Positions 57,601 through 59,300 are shown, counted from the first letter of the stretch. The stretch is DNA of 64,000 nucleotides from Deroplatys truncata (GCA_030765065.1 CM060977.1:91343795-91407794), one strand, 5' to 3'. The notes: generated by a model from the letters alone, not told the origin. Made by a program: numbers and translations.

Positions 57601-58051
57601 AATAGAATTTAATGCTTTGTCATGGGTGTTTGAAATGTATGTTATTTCATATCATCTTGAGTTGGATATTTTAATAGTTTACGATACATGCCTGTCAATG
57701 AACATCTATTGAGACTAAATAGTAATAACTATGAGAGAAGCATCACAATGGTTACCTATACTTACGTTCTCTTGTTTGCTATCTTATGACTGTAATAGTA
57801 TTACCATTGCCCATATTATTTTAAAGTACCGTCTTCCCACCCAGTAATATATAACCTAACTTTTTCGCTTTTTTTTTTTTTTTTTTTTTTTTTTGGACGT
57901 GCACAGCCGTTTAAAGCTAAAGAAACGTCAGATATTTAAAACTAATATTGAAATATTATTTGCTGCGCCACGCATCTCAACTGCATACGTTTCTTACCTG
58001 AATTACTTGACTGTACTCTGCCAAAGCGCGTTTCTTCAACAACGCTGCCAT
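3482..58051 (-). CDS. INTS4: Integrator complex subunit 4, exons 1-7 (5' third; gene continues off the left edge)
   Basis: INTS4 is a HEAT-repeat scaffold of the nuclear Integrator complex. It supports the INTS9/INTS11 endonuclease module that cleaves snRNA 3' ends and attenuates promoter-proximal transcription. Seven exons give 990 nt (330 codons); the recalled human protein is about 960 residues. Diagnostic matches include MAALLKKR at the start, LHERGLKL-like FHERGLKL, LVDDAFGK and QTLDKKLMS. Every intron has GT-AG ends. Introns 1-5 and 7 are phase 0 and intron 6 is phase 2. Intron 4 is the largest at about 26.5 kb. An in-frame TGA at 58106-58108 upstream supports the ATG at 58049-58051. 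The HEAT helices are uninterrupted in all exons, so the gene looks functional. No other INTS genes are nearby. Confidence 0.96.
3690..4350. other. Intron 6, nothing recognised
   Basis: AT-rich sequence without recognised repeats or coding signal. Confidence 0.45.
4353..4462. mobile_element. SINE-like family S2 fragment with internal hairpin
   Basis: It opens with GGAATTAATTGTTCTTCCAC, the same word found at 47079. It then folds on itself: GGTTGGAAAGGTAGAATCAG is mirrored by CTGTTTCTACCTTTCCAAC around a short loop containing GGCATTGAATTTTTCAG. The arms belong to the same unit as the inverted pair at 47078-47490. Confidence 0.6.
4463..5577. other. Intron 6, nothing recognised
   Basis: No domain-bearing ORF or known repeat seen. 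A short open stretch at 4550-4753 has no recognisable product. Confidence 0.45.
5959..6364 (+). mobile_element. Penelope-like element, 5'-truncated copy with inverted leader
   Basis: An exact 11-bp target duplication, ATAAAACTGAC, flanks it (5948-5958 and 6365-6375). Nearly 70 bp at the left (about 5965-6035) is an inverted copy of about 6240-6308, the usual inverted pseudo-LTR layout of PLEs. Plus-strand coding at about 6036-6217 reads LDAWEKITILKHNTHLMNF, then PPPNPLWKYISPP. This matches the minus-strand fragment at 44104-44400 and is taken as the PLE C-terminus. A hammerhead-like fold and a TTTAAATAAATTC tail follow. The RT and most of the GIY-YIG region are missing. Confidence 0.8.
6214..6292 (+). 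ncRNA. Hammerhead-ribozyme-like fold at PLE 3' end
   Basis: CTGAGGA (6224-6230) fits the CUGANGA core. GGGAA (6232-6236) pairs with TTCCC (6244-6248) as stem II. GAAA (6249-6252) follows, then CAT (6253-6255) pairs with ATG (6278-6280) to start stem III. GTT places the scissile bond after 6282. Stem I is imperfect (about 5 of 8 pairs). One extra T at 6231 before stem II departs from the minimal consensus. Hammerhead motifs are known from PLE pseudo-LTRs; activity is inferred only. Confidence 0.45.
7237..7376 (-). CDS. INTS4: INTS4 coding exon 6
   Basis: 46 codons plus 2 nt: LAFHERGLKLDPSVY, then DDYEIVRQVALKLVW, matching human LQLHERGLKLHQTIY and DDYEQVRSAAVQLIW. Acceptor TATTGTCAG, donor GTAAGT. 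The trailing AA joins the first C of exon 7 to give Asn. Confidence 0.95.
8116..8322 (-). mobile_element. SINE family S1, copy lacking the A-box end
   Basis: On the minus strand GGATTCAAACCC is the B box. The body and CCATAAATAAAACTCAG tail follow as in the copy at 2244. The first half of the tRNA-like head is missing. Confidence 0.7.
8323..9413. other. Intron 5, nothing recognised
   Basis: AT-rich intronic DNA with no recognised element. Confidence 0.4.
9415..10373 (-). mobile_element. Mariner-like element 1 (degraded, about 0.96 kb)
   Basis: The inverted ends share AAAGTAATGCCT and TA flanks (9413-9414, 10374-10375). Minus-strand coding at 9834-10121 gives the mariner HTH linker: VRQWVQHFKSGEKDVQDK, PRPGRPCSAV and an LDQLICNDRQIMTKEL region. 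GDETWCHHYEPESKRQSME near 9650-9740, in another frame, is the first catalytic Asp block. Several frameshifts separate the blocks and the C-terminal catalytic part is gone. Non-functional. Confidence 0.8.
10842..12136 (+). mobile_element. DUF4817-class Tc1/mariner-superfamily element 1
   Basis: Inverted ends of about 45 bp, TACAAGATGTCCAGGA and TACAGGTGTCCAGGAC, with TA flanks. Plus-strand transposase remnants: VFSDESIFHVYR near 11450 (first Asp) and FQLDGVPLHYVGQVHDHLD within 11676-12029 (second Asp). The third-Asp block SPDLIPLDFFYWGYIK sits in another frame near 11810. At least one frameshift and several stops lie before 11676. The length (1.3 kb) is that of a full element, so this looks like a decayed complete copy. 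Confidence 0.8.
12137..12594 (+). repeat. Intron 5 gap holding a solo R860 3' end
   Basis: Only the terminal word GTCATGTGAGTGTAACACAT (about 12268-12290) and the following GATTTTTT match R860. The rest is unremarkable. Confidence 0.5.
12597..13916 (-). mobile_element. Mariner-like element 2 (about 1.32 kb)
   Basis: Terminal repeats GAGGGTTGTTCAATAAGTAA and GAGGGTCATTCAATATGGAA, with TA on both sides. Minus-strand ORFs: 13334-13531 carries the second HTH (TTRQLALQLSVSIASSRAMI). 12903-13403 carries the core with WDYDGVLVDVMPRG and LLQHNNACPHT. The usual catalytic Asp of the LxHDNARPH block reads Asn here. Together with frame changes between ORFs, that makes the transposase inactive. Confidence 0.82.
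14053..14223 (-). CDS. INTS4: INTS4 coding exon 5
   Basis: 57 codons, YLADTSHFVKCKCLELIGEL to RVRSAAFRTM, matching human HLTDTSHGVRNKCLQLLGNL and RVRTAAIKAM. Acceptor GGTTCCAG, donor GTGAGT, phase 0. Confidence 0.94.
14722..15557 (+). repeat. R860 repeat, full-length copy
   Basis: Starts TTTTTTACTTTCTCTACTAC and ends AACACATCAGATTTTTT, as do the copies at 21909 and 33694. 836 bp. The GT-rich segment of the other copies is reduced to GTGTGTG here. No coding capacity is apparent. Confidence 0.88.
16262..17523 (-). mobile_element. Mariner-like element 3, irritans type, nearly complete
   Basis: Terminal repeats AGAGGGTTGTCCCAGAAGTA and CGAGGGCAGTCCCAGAAGTT, TA flanks, 1262 bp. It holds the best-preserved transposase in the window (16327-17214). 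The N-terminal HTH part (17225-17362, MDKTGHHYAIQYFHLKDL) is in a different frame, and a TGA interrupts the linker near 17217. One frameshift and one stop are the main visible damage. Confidence 0.92.
16327..17214 (-). CDS. Mariner transposase, C-terminal 295 residues (DD34D)
   Basis: Linker GRPNEVTTPEIVKKID is followed by the second HTH (KVHKLADIAGISKSSVPRIL). Catalytic Asp 1 is in TMDETWVHH and Asp 2 in LFHQDNAPVH. Asp 3 is in DLAPSDYF, 34 residues after Asp 2, the DD34D spacing of mariners. KKWLGGKRF near the C-terminus is irritans-like. All three catalytic residues are present. The reading frame lacks only the first HTH, encoded upstream in another frame, so this is a recently inactivated copy. 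Confidence 0.9.
   Translation of the reverse strand: MSCQDKHRSGRPNEVTTPEIVKKIDKMVLDNCRLKVHKLADIAGISKSSVPRILTENLDMRKLCTRWVPHLLTMEQKQHHDVSVKYSAMFRSNKADFLRRFITMDETWVHHFTPETKEQSKHWIEMGESAPKKAKTVPSAGNHRGSFWDAHGIIFIDYLQKGKPINGEYYVNLLQYLNDKIKKKRPHLAKKRVLFHQDNAPVHTSIITMAKINELKFKLLPHAPYLPDLAPSDYFPFPKLKKWLGGKRFTNNEEVESAVDCYFAELDDSHYKQGIEAIEHYWEKCIKLKGDYVDK
18500..18790 (+). repeat. R860 repeat, diverged partial copy
   Basis: CCCAAAAATTTGATTGAGAT, AAAAGCATTTTTG and AATAAATACCAAA match the left third of R860. The ends are eroded. Confidence 0.55.
18848..20167 (-). mobile_element. Mariner-like element 4 (about 1.32 kb)
   Basis: Inverted ends CGAGGTGTGACCAAAAAGCT and CGAGGTGTGATCAAAAAGTT, TA flanks. Minus-strand ORF 19421-19885 has the linker and HTH (LEWFSKFKSGVTSVKDADHS, GRPCSSKTDENINQVREMV). 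DETWIYGYNPET, the first catalytic block, lies in another frame near 19470-19505. 19158-19394 resembles the following core region. Frameshifts make it inactive. Length is normal for the family. Confidence 0.87.
20170..21191. other. Intron 4, nothing recognised
   Basis: No element or coding signal recognised. Confidence 0.4.
21198..21447 (+). repeat. Polinton left terminal inverted repeat
   Basis: Matches the reverse complement of 26459-26708. The most conserved stretches are GATGATGTCATCACCAGAAC, GGGAACGGGACAAG and ATACCATTGCAATGGCAA. Confidence 0.88.
21909..22793 (+). repeat. R860 repeat, full-length reference copy
   Basis: 885 bp, inserted in the Polinton fossil. Ends: TTTTTTACTTTCTCTACTAC on the left, AGTAGAGAAAGTCATGTGAG then AACACATCAGATTTTTT on the right. 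ACTTTCTCTACT and AGTAGAGAAAGT form a 12-bp subterminal inverted pair. A (GT)n/GTCT tract lies at about 22047-22095. There is no significant ORF: the two minus-strand ORFs across it encode only Thr/His repeats from the GT tract. Structure suggests a non-autonomous DNA element. The class is unknown. Confidence 0.85.
22923..23384 (-). pseudogene. Polinton fossil: unassigned minus-strand ORF
   Basis: 153 residues, Cys-rich in the middle (CNCKSC), no domain recognised. Its place in the element suggests a former structural or accessory gene. This is inferred from position only. Confidence 0.45.
23511..23849 (-). pseudogene. Polinton fossil: second unassigned minus-strand ORF
   Basis: 112 residues with an aromatic, hydrophobic core. 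No recognised family. Same strand and orientation as the neighbouring fossil ORFs. Confidence 0.45.
24155..24340 (-). pseudogene. Polinton fossil: dUTPase-like N-terminal piece
   Basis: Begins LQIKLLNNNNIKRPIRCSEE, followed by SAGLDIFSP, which resembles dUTPase motif 1 (typically SAGYDLYS). dUTPase hydrolyses dUTP to dUMP and pyrophosphate. Only the first motif region is recognisable, so the assignment is tentative. Confidence 0.5.
24376..24684 (-). pseudogene. Polinton fossil: short conserved ORF (FVPRKYS motif)
   Basis: 102 residues: TPYKVVGATKVTTKFGPSIS, then VEVFVPRKYSTVFKETDIDD. I recall similar short ORFs with a VxVFLPxRF motif in Polinton/adintovirus-like elements of arthropods. The function is unknown to me. 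Confidence 0.5.
25177..25894 (+). pseudogene. Polinton fossil: protein-primed DNA polymerase B, N-terminal region
   Basis: Two adjoining plus-strand stretches. The second carries VVRINGKTKCLAHALLVAIA, like the NKDNLCxARALVxAxA signature upstream of the catalytic domain in Polinton/adintovirus PolB. HGRIKTKGRHLSTLAYI precedes it. Polymerase and exonuclease motifs were not found in the window. Confidence 0.65.
25868..25952 (-). mobile_element. SINE family S1, tRNA-like head only
   Basis: On the minus strand GTGATATAGTGGTTACCATG and GGTTTAAACCTGG give A- and B-box-like words. The body is missing. It sits inside the Polinton fossil and postdates it. Confidence 0.7.
26459..26708 (-). repeat. Polinton right terminal inverted repeat
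   Basis: Inverted partner of 21198-21447. Its outer end abuts the GTGGTC duplication. Confidence 0.88.
26715..26974. other. Intron 4, nothing recognised
   Basis: Short gap between the Polinton duplication and an R860 fragment. Confidence 0.4.
27085..28350 (+). mobile_element. pogo/Tigger-like element 1
   Basis: Ends CAGTGGAATCTTGTTAGCAC and, inverted, CAGTAGAATCTTGTTAGTAC, TA duplicated; 1266 bp. On the plus strand near 27550-27640, VDHNPNMKCVDIAWKLNIP then TSTLNTIVSKQ matches the CENP-B-type first HTH of pogo transposases. No DDE catalytic domain was recognised, so this is an internally deleted copy. A PLE tail fragment lies at 28190-28262. Confidence 0.82.
28190..28262 (+). mobile_element. 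Penelope-like 3'-tail fragment
   Basis: Matches 6286-6358 almost base for base (GACTCACCTTTAAATAAATT, CATCACTGTTTCTAGCTTC). It is nested in pogo-like element 1. Confidence 0.75.
28416..29529. other. Intron 4, nothing firm
   Basis: Two short minus-strand ORFs (29205-29558) show no domain. They may be the decayed 3' part of the element that begins at 30198. Confidence 0.35.
29530..30198 (-). mobile_element. Degraded DNA transposase, N-terminal to first catalytic block
   Basis: Minus-strand reading in pieces: KVQERVSAATKVSERTIRKI (HTH, near 30060), then TDIDDFDRCVIWQTIYNFYI and NIILRDMGFTWKKTRNNKVL (near 29740-29790). IYEDETYMI (near 29640) is probably the first catalytic Asp. This order is that of a Tc1/mariner-superfamily transposase with a DDE_3 domain that I recall from insect genomes. 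Several stops separate the pieces and no C-terminal core or terminal repeats were found. Confidence 0.6.
30695..31789 (+). mobile_element. Non-autonomous element with 24-bp inverted ends
   Basis: CTACTGTCCATTCCAAACCA plus GAGT at 30695-30718 is repeated exactly in inverse at 31766-31789. Inside on the plus strand, ISDFTGVSVRSVTKARREYK (near 31340-31400) looks like a helix-turn-helix, and MAAESSSEDSDLGVALLLED (near 31508) is an acidic leader typical of transposase genes. No catalytic domain is present. The superfamily is not assignable by eye. Confidence 0.55.
31825..31940 (-). repeat. R860 repeat, short reverse fragment
   Basis: GGTACAAAGGGGATACAGGA and the following GATAGTCAAATCATTT resemble the same segment in the reverse copies at 51440 and 54840. 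It abuts the truncated 5' end of the LINE. Confidence 0.5.
31941..34870 (+). mobile_element. Non-LTR retrotransposon (Jockey-like), 5'-truncated
   Basis: The ORF2 reverse transcriptase region runs from about 31974 to 33563 in pieces. FSAGFDEVPECIIKSCKDYI and WKVIPIFKKGD-type LKVIPIFKKGD correspond to the fingers; IFMDLNKAFDL (near 32455) is motif A; GVPQGSILGPLLFLMYL (32647-32697) is motif B. LYAYDTNI (near 32727) is motif C, with YADD altered to YAYD. 32958-33563 is the thumb and C-terminus. Stops and shifts occur at 32250 and about 32525, and at the 32960 frame change. A 3' UTR ends in TAAATAAATAATAAAAAAAA. An R860 copy sits in that UTR. Truncated at the 5' end; inactive. Confidence 0.88.
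33694..34550 (+). repeat. R860 repeat, full-length copy in LINE 3' UTR
   Basis: 857 bp. Ends TTTTTACTTTCTCTACTGTG and ATATCAGATTTTTT. The LINE sequence on both sides is AT-rich UTR, so the insertion postdates the LINE. Confidence 0.87.
35095..35225 (-). repeat. R860 repeat, short reverse fragment
   Basis: CTTATAGTTTACCAATTATA, TATTCCCAGAAAATTCAAGA and AGAGAAAGTAAATG match the reverse orientation of the family. Confidence 0.6.
35268..36271 (-). mobile_element. DUF4817-class element 2, remnant
   Basis: Minus strand: MSFDKAYTDVVKKEFGEKFP near 36271-36210 is the start. SPSKSLRKLAQAEDIRLATV and VTTVQELKDVDYEKQICYCK follow (35814-36104). DVAYTDEAWFHFSGYVNT carries the first catalytic Asp. 35270-35800 holds degraded core sequence. 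The left end CGAGTGTTAGGAAAGTCACC looks terminal; the matching right end was not found. Confidence 0.7.
36280..37864. other. Intron 4, nothing recognised
   Basis: AT-rich sequence with only short random ORFs. Confidence 0.4.
37867..39775 (-). mobile_element. DUF4817-class element 3, nearly whole, roughly 300-bp TIRs
   Basis: 1909 bp between TA dinucleotides. The TIRs (37867 to about 38155 and about 39490-39775) are long and similar, opening TACATGGTGAATCACCTAAA and TACAGGGTGAATCACCTAAA. The transposase lies on the minus strand between them (39342-38233). The long TIRs contrast with the ends of about 45 bp on elements 1 and 4. The right TA is shared with the adjacent pogo-like element. Confidence 0.9.
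38233..39342 (-). pseudogene. DUF4817/DDE_3 transposase, two frame changes
   Basis: N-terminus MGFTIAEKADMLMVYGECRK is the DUF4817-type HTH. NPQISSRTIAHGSGINQASV is a second HTH. The catalytic blocks are ILFSDEATFTNHG (Asp 1), LWYQHDGCPAHSARSTTACL (Asp 2) and AHSPDLTPLDFFLWGRLKDT (Asp 3). It ends with SEIFAEMLELVQQSFLADWK. The frame changes near 39140-39300 and again near 38505. All three catalytic acidic residues survive, so inactivation looks recent. Expected length about 360 residues. Confidence 0.88.
39778..40632 (-). mobile_element. pogo/Tigger-like element 2 (short)
   Basis: Ends CAGTGAATCCTCGATTTAAC and, inverted, CACTAAACCCTCTATTTAAC; 855 bp with TA on both sides. Minus-strand 39801-39998 reads MKLRAAANKFAKLMGLEFCA then SDGWLWCFWKRHVISNG, the second CENP-B-type DNA-binding helix bundle of Tigger/pogo transposases. 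The DDE domain is missing. The right end is 50 bp from the INTS4 exon 4 donor. Confidence 0.8.
40683..40829 (-). CDS. INTS4: INTS4 coding exon 4
   Basis: 49 codons including NETSHKVIAQGITALLKLGK, matching human NEKSHQVLAQLLDTLLAIG. Acceptor TTTGTAG, donor GTAAGA, phase 0. A pogo-like element ends 50 bp past the donor. Confidence 0.93.
40830..41945. other. Intron 3, nothing recognised
   Basis: ORFs on both strands (40984-41334, 41284-41526) show no recognisable domain. Confidence 0.4.
41950..42500 (-). mobile_element. Mariner-superfamily transposase C-terminal fragment
   Basis: Minus strand: IIFVYDHQGILMTD near 42410, then LLYDSACPHIAEVVTKKL (Asp-containing block; usual form LHDSARPHTA) and VPYSTDMHPPDFNLRLSH (third acidic block; usual form PPYSPDMSPCDFDLF). 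Frames change between blocks. No terminal repeats were found. N-terminal half absent. Confidence 0.7.
42501..43259. other. Intron 3, nothing recognised
   Basis: A plus-strand ORF at 42891-43094 has no recognised product. Confidence 0.4.
43262..43668. repeat. 36-bp minisatellite, open on both strands
   Basis: About ten tandem units of CACTGATGTGATCCAGTTCA plus ATTTTCACTTTCACTT, with two shortened units near the left. As 36 is a multiple of 3, a plus-strand frame (43324-43653, FNFHFHFTDVIQ repeats) and a minus-strand frame (43336-43716, ISEVKVKIELDH repeats) both stay open. No start context or homologous protein suggests either is a gene. Confidence 0.9.
43765..43919 (+). mobile_element. Penelope-like GIY-YIG fragment (plus strand)
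   Basis: NKSAGIYQIVCNDCNLVYIG-like reading, then RTKRNLEIRLKEHMRCIYQK. GIY and YIG are separated by about ten residues, as in GIY-YIG endonucleases of PLEs, where the domain nicks target DNA. Only this part remains. A similar segment lies inverted at 44380-44450. Confidence 0.75.
43925..44450 (-). mobile_element. Penelope-like C-terminus and 3' end (minus strand)
   Basis: Minus-strand 44104-44400 gives KGHMRCIYQKQPDKSAVALR, then NELDIWEKIHIVKHRNHLMN and LPPPNSLWRFISPAPENTT, matching the PLE at 5959-6364. Downstream (lower coordinates) are a hammerhead-like hairpin and a tail containing AGTAACAGTGATGTGTC. It faces the plus-strand fragment at 43765, so two PLE pieces lie in inverted orientation. 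Confidence 0.78.
44020..44112 (-). ncRNA. Hammerhead-like fold, second PLE copy
   Basis: On the minus strand CTGACGA (44107-44101), then GGGAG pairing with CTCCC, then AAAA where the hammerhead core needs GAAA. TGATGTAGTGTAAC downstream matches the cleavage-side segment of the copy at 6274-6290. The core change predicts loss of activity. Confidence 0.35.
44436..44705 (-). pseudogene. Conserved-looking ORF (WREPxNHSTDCYFC), unassigned
   Basis: 89 residues: LQNWTKGKKQSLRFGIPMVW, REPHNHSTDCYFC, then YPNLPSAMRPV. I recall similar ORFs in insect genomes, usually repeat-associated, but cannot name the family. The Cys pair (CYFCTC) and following Met-rich segment may bind metal. It lies immediately upstream of the minus-strand PLE piece and may be unrelated to it. 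Confidence 0.4.
44706..45490. other. Intron 3, nothing recognised
   Basis: AT-rich, no element recognised. Confidence 0.4.
45491..45703 (-). CDS. Possible small secreted protein ORF
   Basis: 69-70 residues starting MGTRYFVILSLVALCLHC, a credible signal peptide. The rest contains two N-glycosylation-like sites (NNTT, RNYT) and a Ser/Thr-rich tail ending SLEFN. No family is recognised. It lies inside INTS4 intron 3 on the same strand, without a visible promoter or poly(A) signal close by. It may be chance or part of an unknown repeat: a transposon-end-like GC-rich word lies at 45770-45820. Confidence 0.22.
   Translation of the reverse strand: MMGTRYFVILSLVALCLHCMLNNTTRGDSSRNYTLDGVGTTTLSYQGVLSFELNLSGFQIIATSPSLEFN
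46153..46281 (-). CDS. INTS4: INTS4 coding exon 3
   Basis: 43 codons, EEDLQEVIKKLGEHFQQENE to ESGADVQ, matching the human segment VVRILLEHYYKENDPSVRLK. Donor GTAAAG; acceptor AATAAAG after a T/C-rich tract, a slightly weak 3' site. Phase 0 on both sides. Confidence 0.9.
46282..47076. other. Intron 2, short R860 scrap only
   Basis: GGTCACATGACTTTCTCTAT near 46308 and TTCTCTTAATTGAGGTAAA near 46382 echo R860 in reverse. The rest holds nothing recognised. Confidence 0.4.
47078..47190 (-). mobile_element. SINE family S2, reverse copy
   Basis: Inverse of 47385-47490: AGAATCAGACGACTGAAAAA, then ATTCAATGCCATAGC and GGGATTTGAACCACAGATC (a B-box-like word). Together the two form a large inverted repeat with a 190-bp spacer. 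Confidence 0.65.
47385..47490 (+). mobile_element. SINE family S2, tRNA-like head
   Basis: GTAGCTCAGTGGTTAGAGC is a strong A box/D arm and GTGGTTCAAATCCC a B box, followed by the family body GGCATTGAATTTTTCAGTCG. The cloverleaf has a GGA anticodon-like triplet, but the T stem has mismatches and the variable loop is too short for tRNA-Ser. Confidence 0.75.
47622..49620 (+). mobile_element. hAT element with 8-bp target duplication
   Basis: Exact 8-bp duplication ATCATAAG (47614-47621 and 49621-49628). Inverted ends TAGGGACCCC. 1999 bp. Near 49265-49350 the plus strand reads VPMSNVDSERLFSAYGNIMT, the hAT dimerisation-domain signature. Upstream ORFs (48595-48852, 48945-49250; LIEVLEGSKYPFVHKLYSKL and DITIEKARRMLPFLRDLPEK) are also hAT-like in position. 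The BED finger and most of the catalytic region are absent. A (CT)n tract lies at 47821-47842. Confidence 0.9.
49828..51124 (+). mobile_element. DUF4817-class element 4 (degraded, about 1.3 kb)
   Basis: Inverted ends about 45 bp long: TACACAGTAATTCAAAAGTG and TAGGGTAATTCAAAAGTGAT, each next to TA. On the plus strand YQASRELNMAQLTVWHVLRG (near 50255-50315) is the second HTH and FQQDDASPH (near 50692) the second-Asp block. Multiple stops and frame changes. Similar size to element 1 at 10842. Confidence 0.8.
51395..52020 (-). repeat. R860 repeat, diverged reverse copy
   Basis: CCCAGAAAATTCAAGATAAA, TTTTAATCAAAATTGTTAAG and CTCAAAACATGTATTTCCAG match the family in reverse. Both terminal words are eroded. 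Confidence 0.75.
52183..52905 (+). mobile_element. DUF4817-class element 5, remnant
   Basis: Plus strand: MSKRLYTLAQKIFMYDS at 52183, then LTQEKLDYIRGKLE (near 52385) and TTVVQELQSHNNEGRVNSCN, ending CHLHGHELIS. These are the N-terminal HTHs and approach to the first catalytic block of this family. The catalytic Asp itself is lost (FCREA where FSDEA is expected). The rest is heavily decayed and no terminal repeats were found. Confidence 0.65.
52906..53265. other. Intron 2, nothing recognised
   Basis: No element recognised. Confidence 0.4.
53266..53830. other. CpG-richer segment with short doubled words
   Basis: Locally richer in G+C than its surroundings. CCTCAGCCTCAA-G-C-TAGC with GAGGGAT is repeated at about 53388 and 53428. 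GGGGTCCCC near 53269 and GGGACCCC near 53800 could be decayed inverted ends of a hAT-like element. A plus-strand ORF (53475-53753) contains KMAAFAVFTSQFFYKSKTPK but has no known relative. Confidence 0.35.
53831..54093. other. Intron 2 next to exon 2, nothing recognised
   Basis: Ends at the exon 2 donor. No repeats recognised. Confidence 0.4.
54094..54246 (-). CDS. INTS4: INTS4 coding exon 2
   Basis: 51 codons beginning EQPKPLKKLRLVKK, matching the basic KKLRL segment of human INTS4 and followed by the conserved NDALQVLLRISDSLKFQ. Acceptor TTCTTACAG, donor GTGAGT. Phase 0 on both sides. Confidence 0.93.
54703..55537 (-). repeat. R860 repeat, near full-length reverse copy
   Basis: CACATGACTTTCTCTAC at the left and GGTACAAAAAGTAAAAATT at the right are the family ends in reverse. 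It faces the forward copy at 55782, making an inverted pair with a spacer of about 245 bp. Confidence 0.8.
55575..55628 (+). repeat. Inverted repeat, left arm (partner 57148-57200)
   Basis: GGTAATGTTGCTGCCATCCT and CTCCCTGTCCTACGTCACC recur inverted at 57148-57200 with one or two differences. Confidence 0.8.
55782..56660 (+). repeat. R860 repeat with SINE S3 inserted
   Basis: Forward copy starting TTTTTACTTTCTCTATCAC, split at about 56104/56397 by a SINE. The right end is diverged and fades out near 56660. Confidence 0.75.
56105..56396 (+). mobile_element. SINE family S3 (tRNA-derived)
   Basis: Head GGCTCCGTAGTTCAGTCTTT then AGAGC (A box), and CTGGGTTTGATTCCCGG (B box and a good T arm). The body has a (GT)n tract, then AACCAACCCAACGACAAGCG and an A-rich end. 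The acceptor stem does not pair, so it is a SINE, not a tRNA gene. Confidence 0.78.
56701..56841. repeat. Direct duplication, period about 88 bp
   Basis: GGACAATGACAACAATG and GCTTCTGTGTAATAACGTAT occur in both units (56701-56755, 56789-56841). Confidence 0.8.
57148..57200 (-). repeat. Inverted repeat, right arm (partner 55575-55628)
   Basis: GGTGACGTAGGACAGGGAGA and GGCAGCAACATTACC mirror the left arm. Confidence 0.8.
57210..57865. other. Intron 1, nothing recognised
   Basis: No element recognised. It ends in a T run. Confidence 0.4.
57866..57893. repeat. Poly-T tract near INTS4 exon 1
   Basis: A T homopolymer lies about 105 bp into intron 1 (an A run on the gene strand). It may be an old retroposon tail. 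Confidence 0.85.
57998..58051 (-). CDS. INTS4: INTS4 coding exon 1
   Basis: 18 codons, starting MAALLKKRALAEYSQVIQ, against recalled human MAAHLKKRVYEEFTKVVQ. The exon ends CAG with donor GTAAGA. An in-frame stop 19 codons upstream makes this ATG the likely start. Confidence 0.92.
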
Positions 58052-58336
58052 TATTCTAGTTTGACAAATGCCGATGATATTTAAATCAACGCAAAGCAAA
58101 ATTCTTCACTTTTCCTCCAATAGCATACGTAATGTAAGACCATAACCTGTTTCAACCCATAGACTCACAGAACACCAAAGTATGCACTGAAACCACAGAA
58201 CAGCAGACTGAAACTTTAGTATCTGTGTTACCGATATTTATACTTCGTGTTCACGCCATATGTGTCACCACAGAACACAAAACCTATCTGTGCCGCTGTG
58301 CACGAAACTACTCTCAGACAGTGTTGCCAACACGGT
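58052..58336 (-). promoter_or_regulatory. Presumed INTS4 5' UTR / promoter region
   Basis: About 285 bp lie between the INTS4 start codon and the inverted-repeat arm at 58337. An in-frame TGA (58106-58108) shows the sequence nearest the ATG is untranslated. On the minus strand CTATTGGAGG near 58120 resembles an inverted CCAAT context. No clear TATA box is seen. The assignment is by position. Confidence 0.45.
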
Positions 58337-58395
58337 AATGTTGTTCCAGAGGTCGACGTGTCATGGCGGGTACCGCGCAACGTCAGGCAGACTAA
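58337..58395 (+). repeat. Inverted repeat near INTS4 start, left arm
   Basis: TCCAGAGGTCGACGTGTCAT then GGCGG occurs here on plus and at 59389-59449 on minus. Flanking words GGTAA-GTTG and GCGCAA-GTCAGG are also shared. Both arms contain ATGGCGG in a start-like context. Confidence 0.85.
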
Positions 58396-58553
58396 CCTGT
58401 AGAAACAAATATCACTAAAATTCCGCGAATGTAAAGCATTTGGCCTTTTAAATCCCCTAAAGTTGTTTCAGCACTTCCGATTATGTATTCTGGCGCGATT
58501 TATTGAATTGGTTATGTATTCTGGAGTGATTTTGTCAGCAGTCAACAATCAAC

Positions 58554-58913
58554 ATGGAGAGCTTACGCATCGTTGCGGAGAATGAAATCTTAAATAATGG
58601 CGCTGTCCTAATGGAACATTGGAACATAGAACAACTTGCAGAAGAGCTAGGAAGCTTAGGAGTCAGTTGGACACTTCTCAGGAGCTCAACTCATACTTGC
58701 AGAGTTCATGTACAGGAACAGCTTTCTCAATCGGAGAATGTTTCAGAATTTTCTTGTGACACTCTCCGAGAATTATCCTGCGGCATAACATCATCGCAGC
58801 TCTCTTTTAGTTCGTTTTCTCCCTCAGAACTTCCTTTTCATCTTTCCAAAATTTCATATTTCTTCATTGTCTATCCTCCACAACTTCATCTTTCTTCTAC
58901 ATCTGTCTTATAA
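58554..58913 (+). CDS. Unrecognised ORF divergent to INTS4
   Basis: 119 residues starting MESLRIVAENEILNNGAVLM. The first 40 residues look protein-like (WNIEQLAEELGSLGVSW suggests helix). The remainder is Ser-rich and ends SSTSVL. No family is recognised. It lies about 500 bp upstream of the INTS4 start in the opposite direction, inside the 58337/59449 inverted repeat. It could be a first exon of a divergent gene, an element ORF or chance. Confidence 0.25.
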   Translation: MESLRIVAENEILNNGAVLMEHWNIEQLAEELGSLGVSWTLLRSSTHTCRVHVQEQLSQSENVSEFSCDTLRELSCGITSSQLSFSSFSPSELPFHLSKISYFFIVYPPQLHLSSTSVL

Positions 58914-59019
58914 AACATCTACATGTCTTCCTTATATACATAGATGCAAAACAGCCTTTATTAAGGCAAACAATTGCATCGTGAAAGAGCAGATATGTCC
59001 TTGGACCTAATTATAGTAG

Positions 59020-59300
59020 CATTCATTATTATTTAGTTGTATTACATTTACTTACTGCTACGCGGTAATTATTTAGTTGTATTACATTTGCTTACTGTTG
59101 CACGCTAATTATTCAGTTGTATTGCATTTATTTAGTAGAGCACGAGCACCAATGCTCATTACTAAACGCCAAGCATTAGACAATAACAACAATATTTTTT
59201 GCTGCTTCGCGATTATTATTCAATTTTATTGCGTTTATTTACTGTTTCGCGGTTAATATTAAGTTTTATTGCATTTATTCCCTATTTCACGCTTTTCAAT
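59020..59300. repeat. AT-rich tandem repeat, roughly 47-60 bp unit
   Basis: Four or five diverged units of ATTATTTAGTTGTATTACAT, then TTACTTACTG and CGCGGTAA. Confidence 0.75.
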
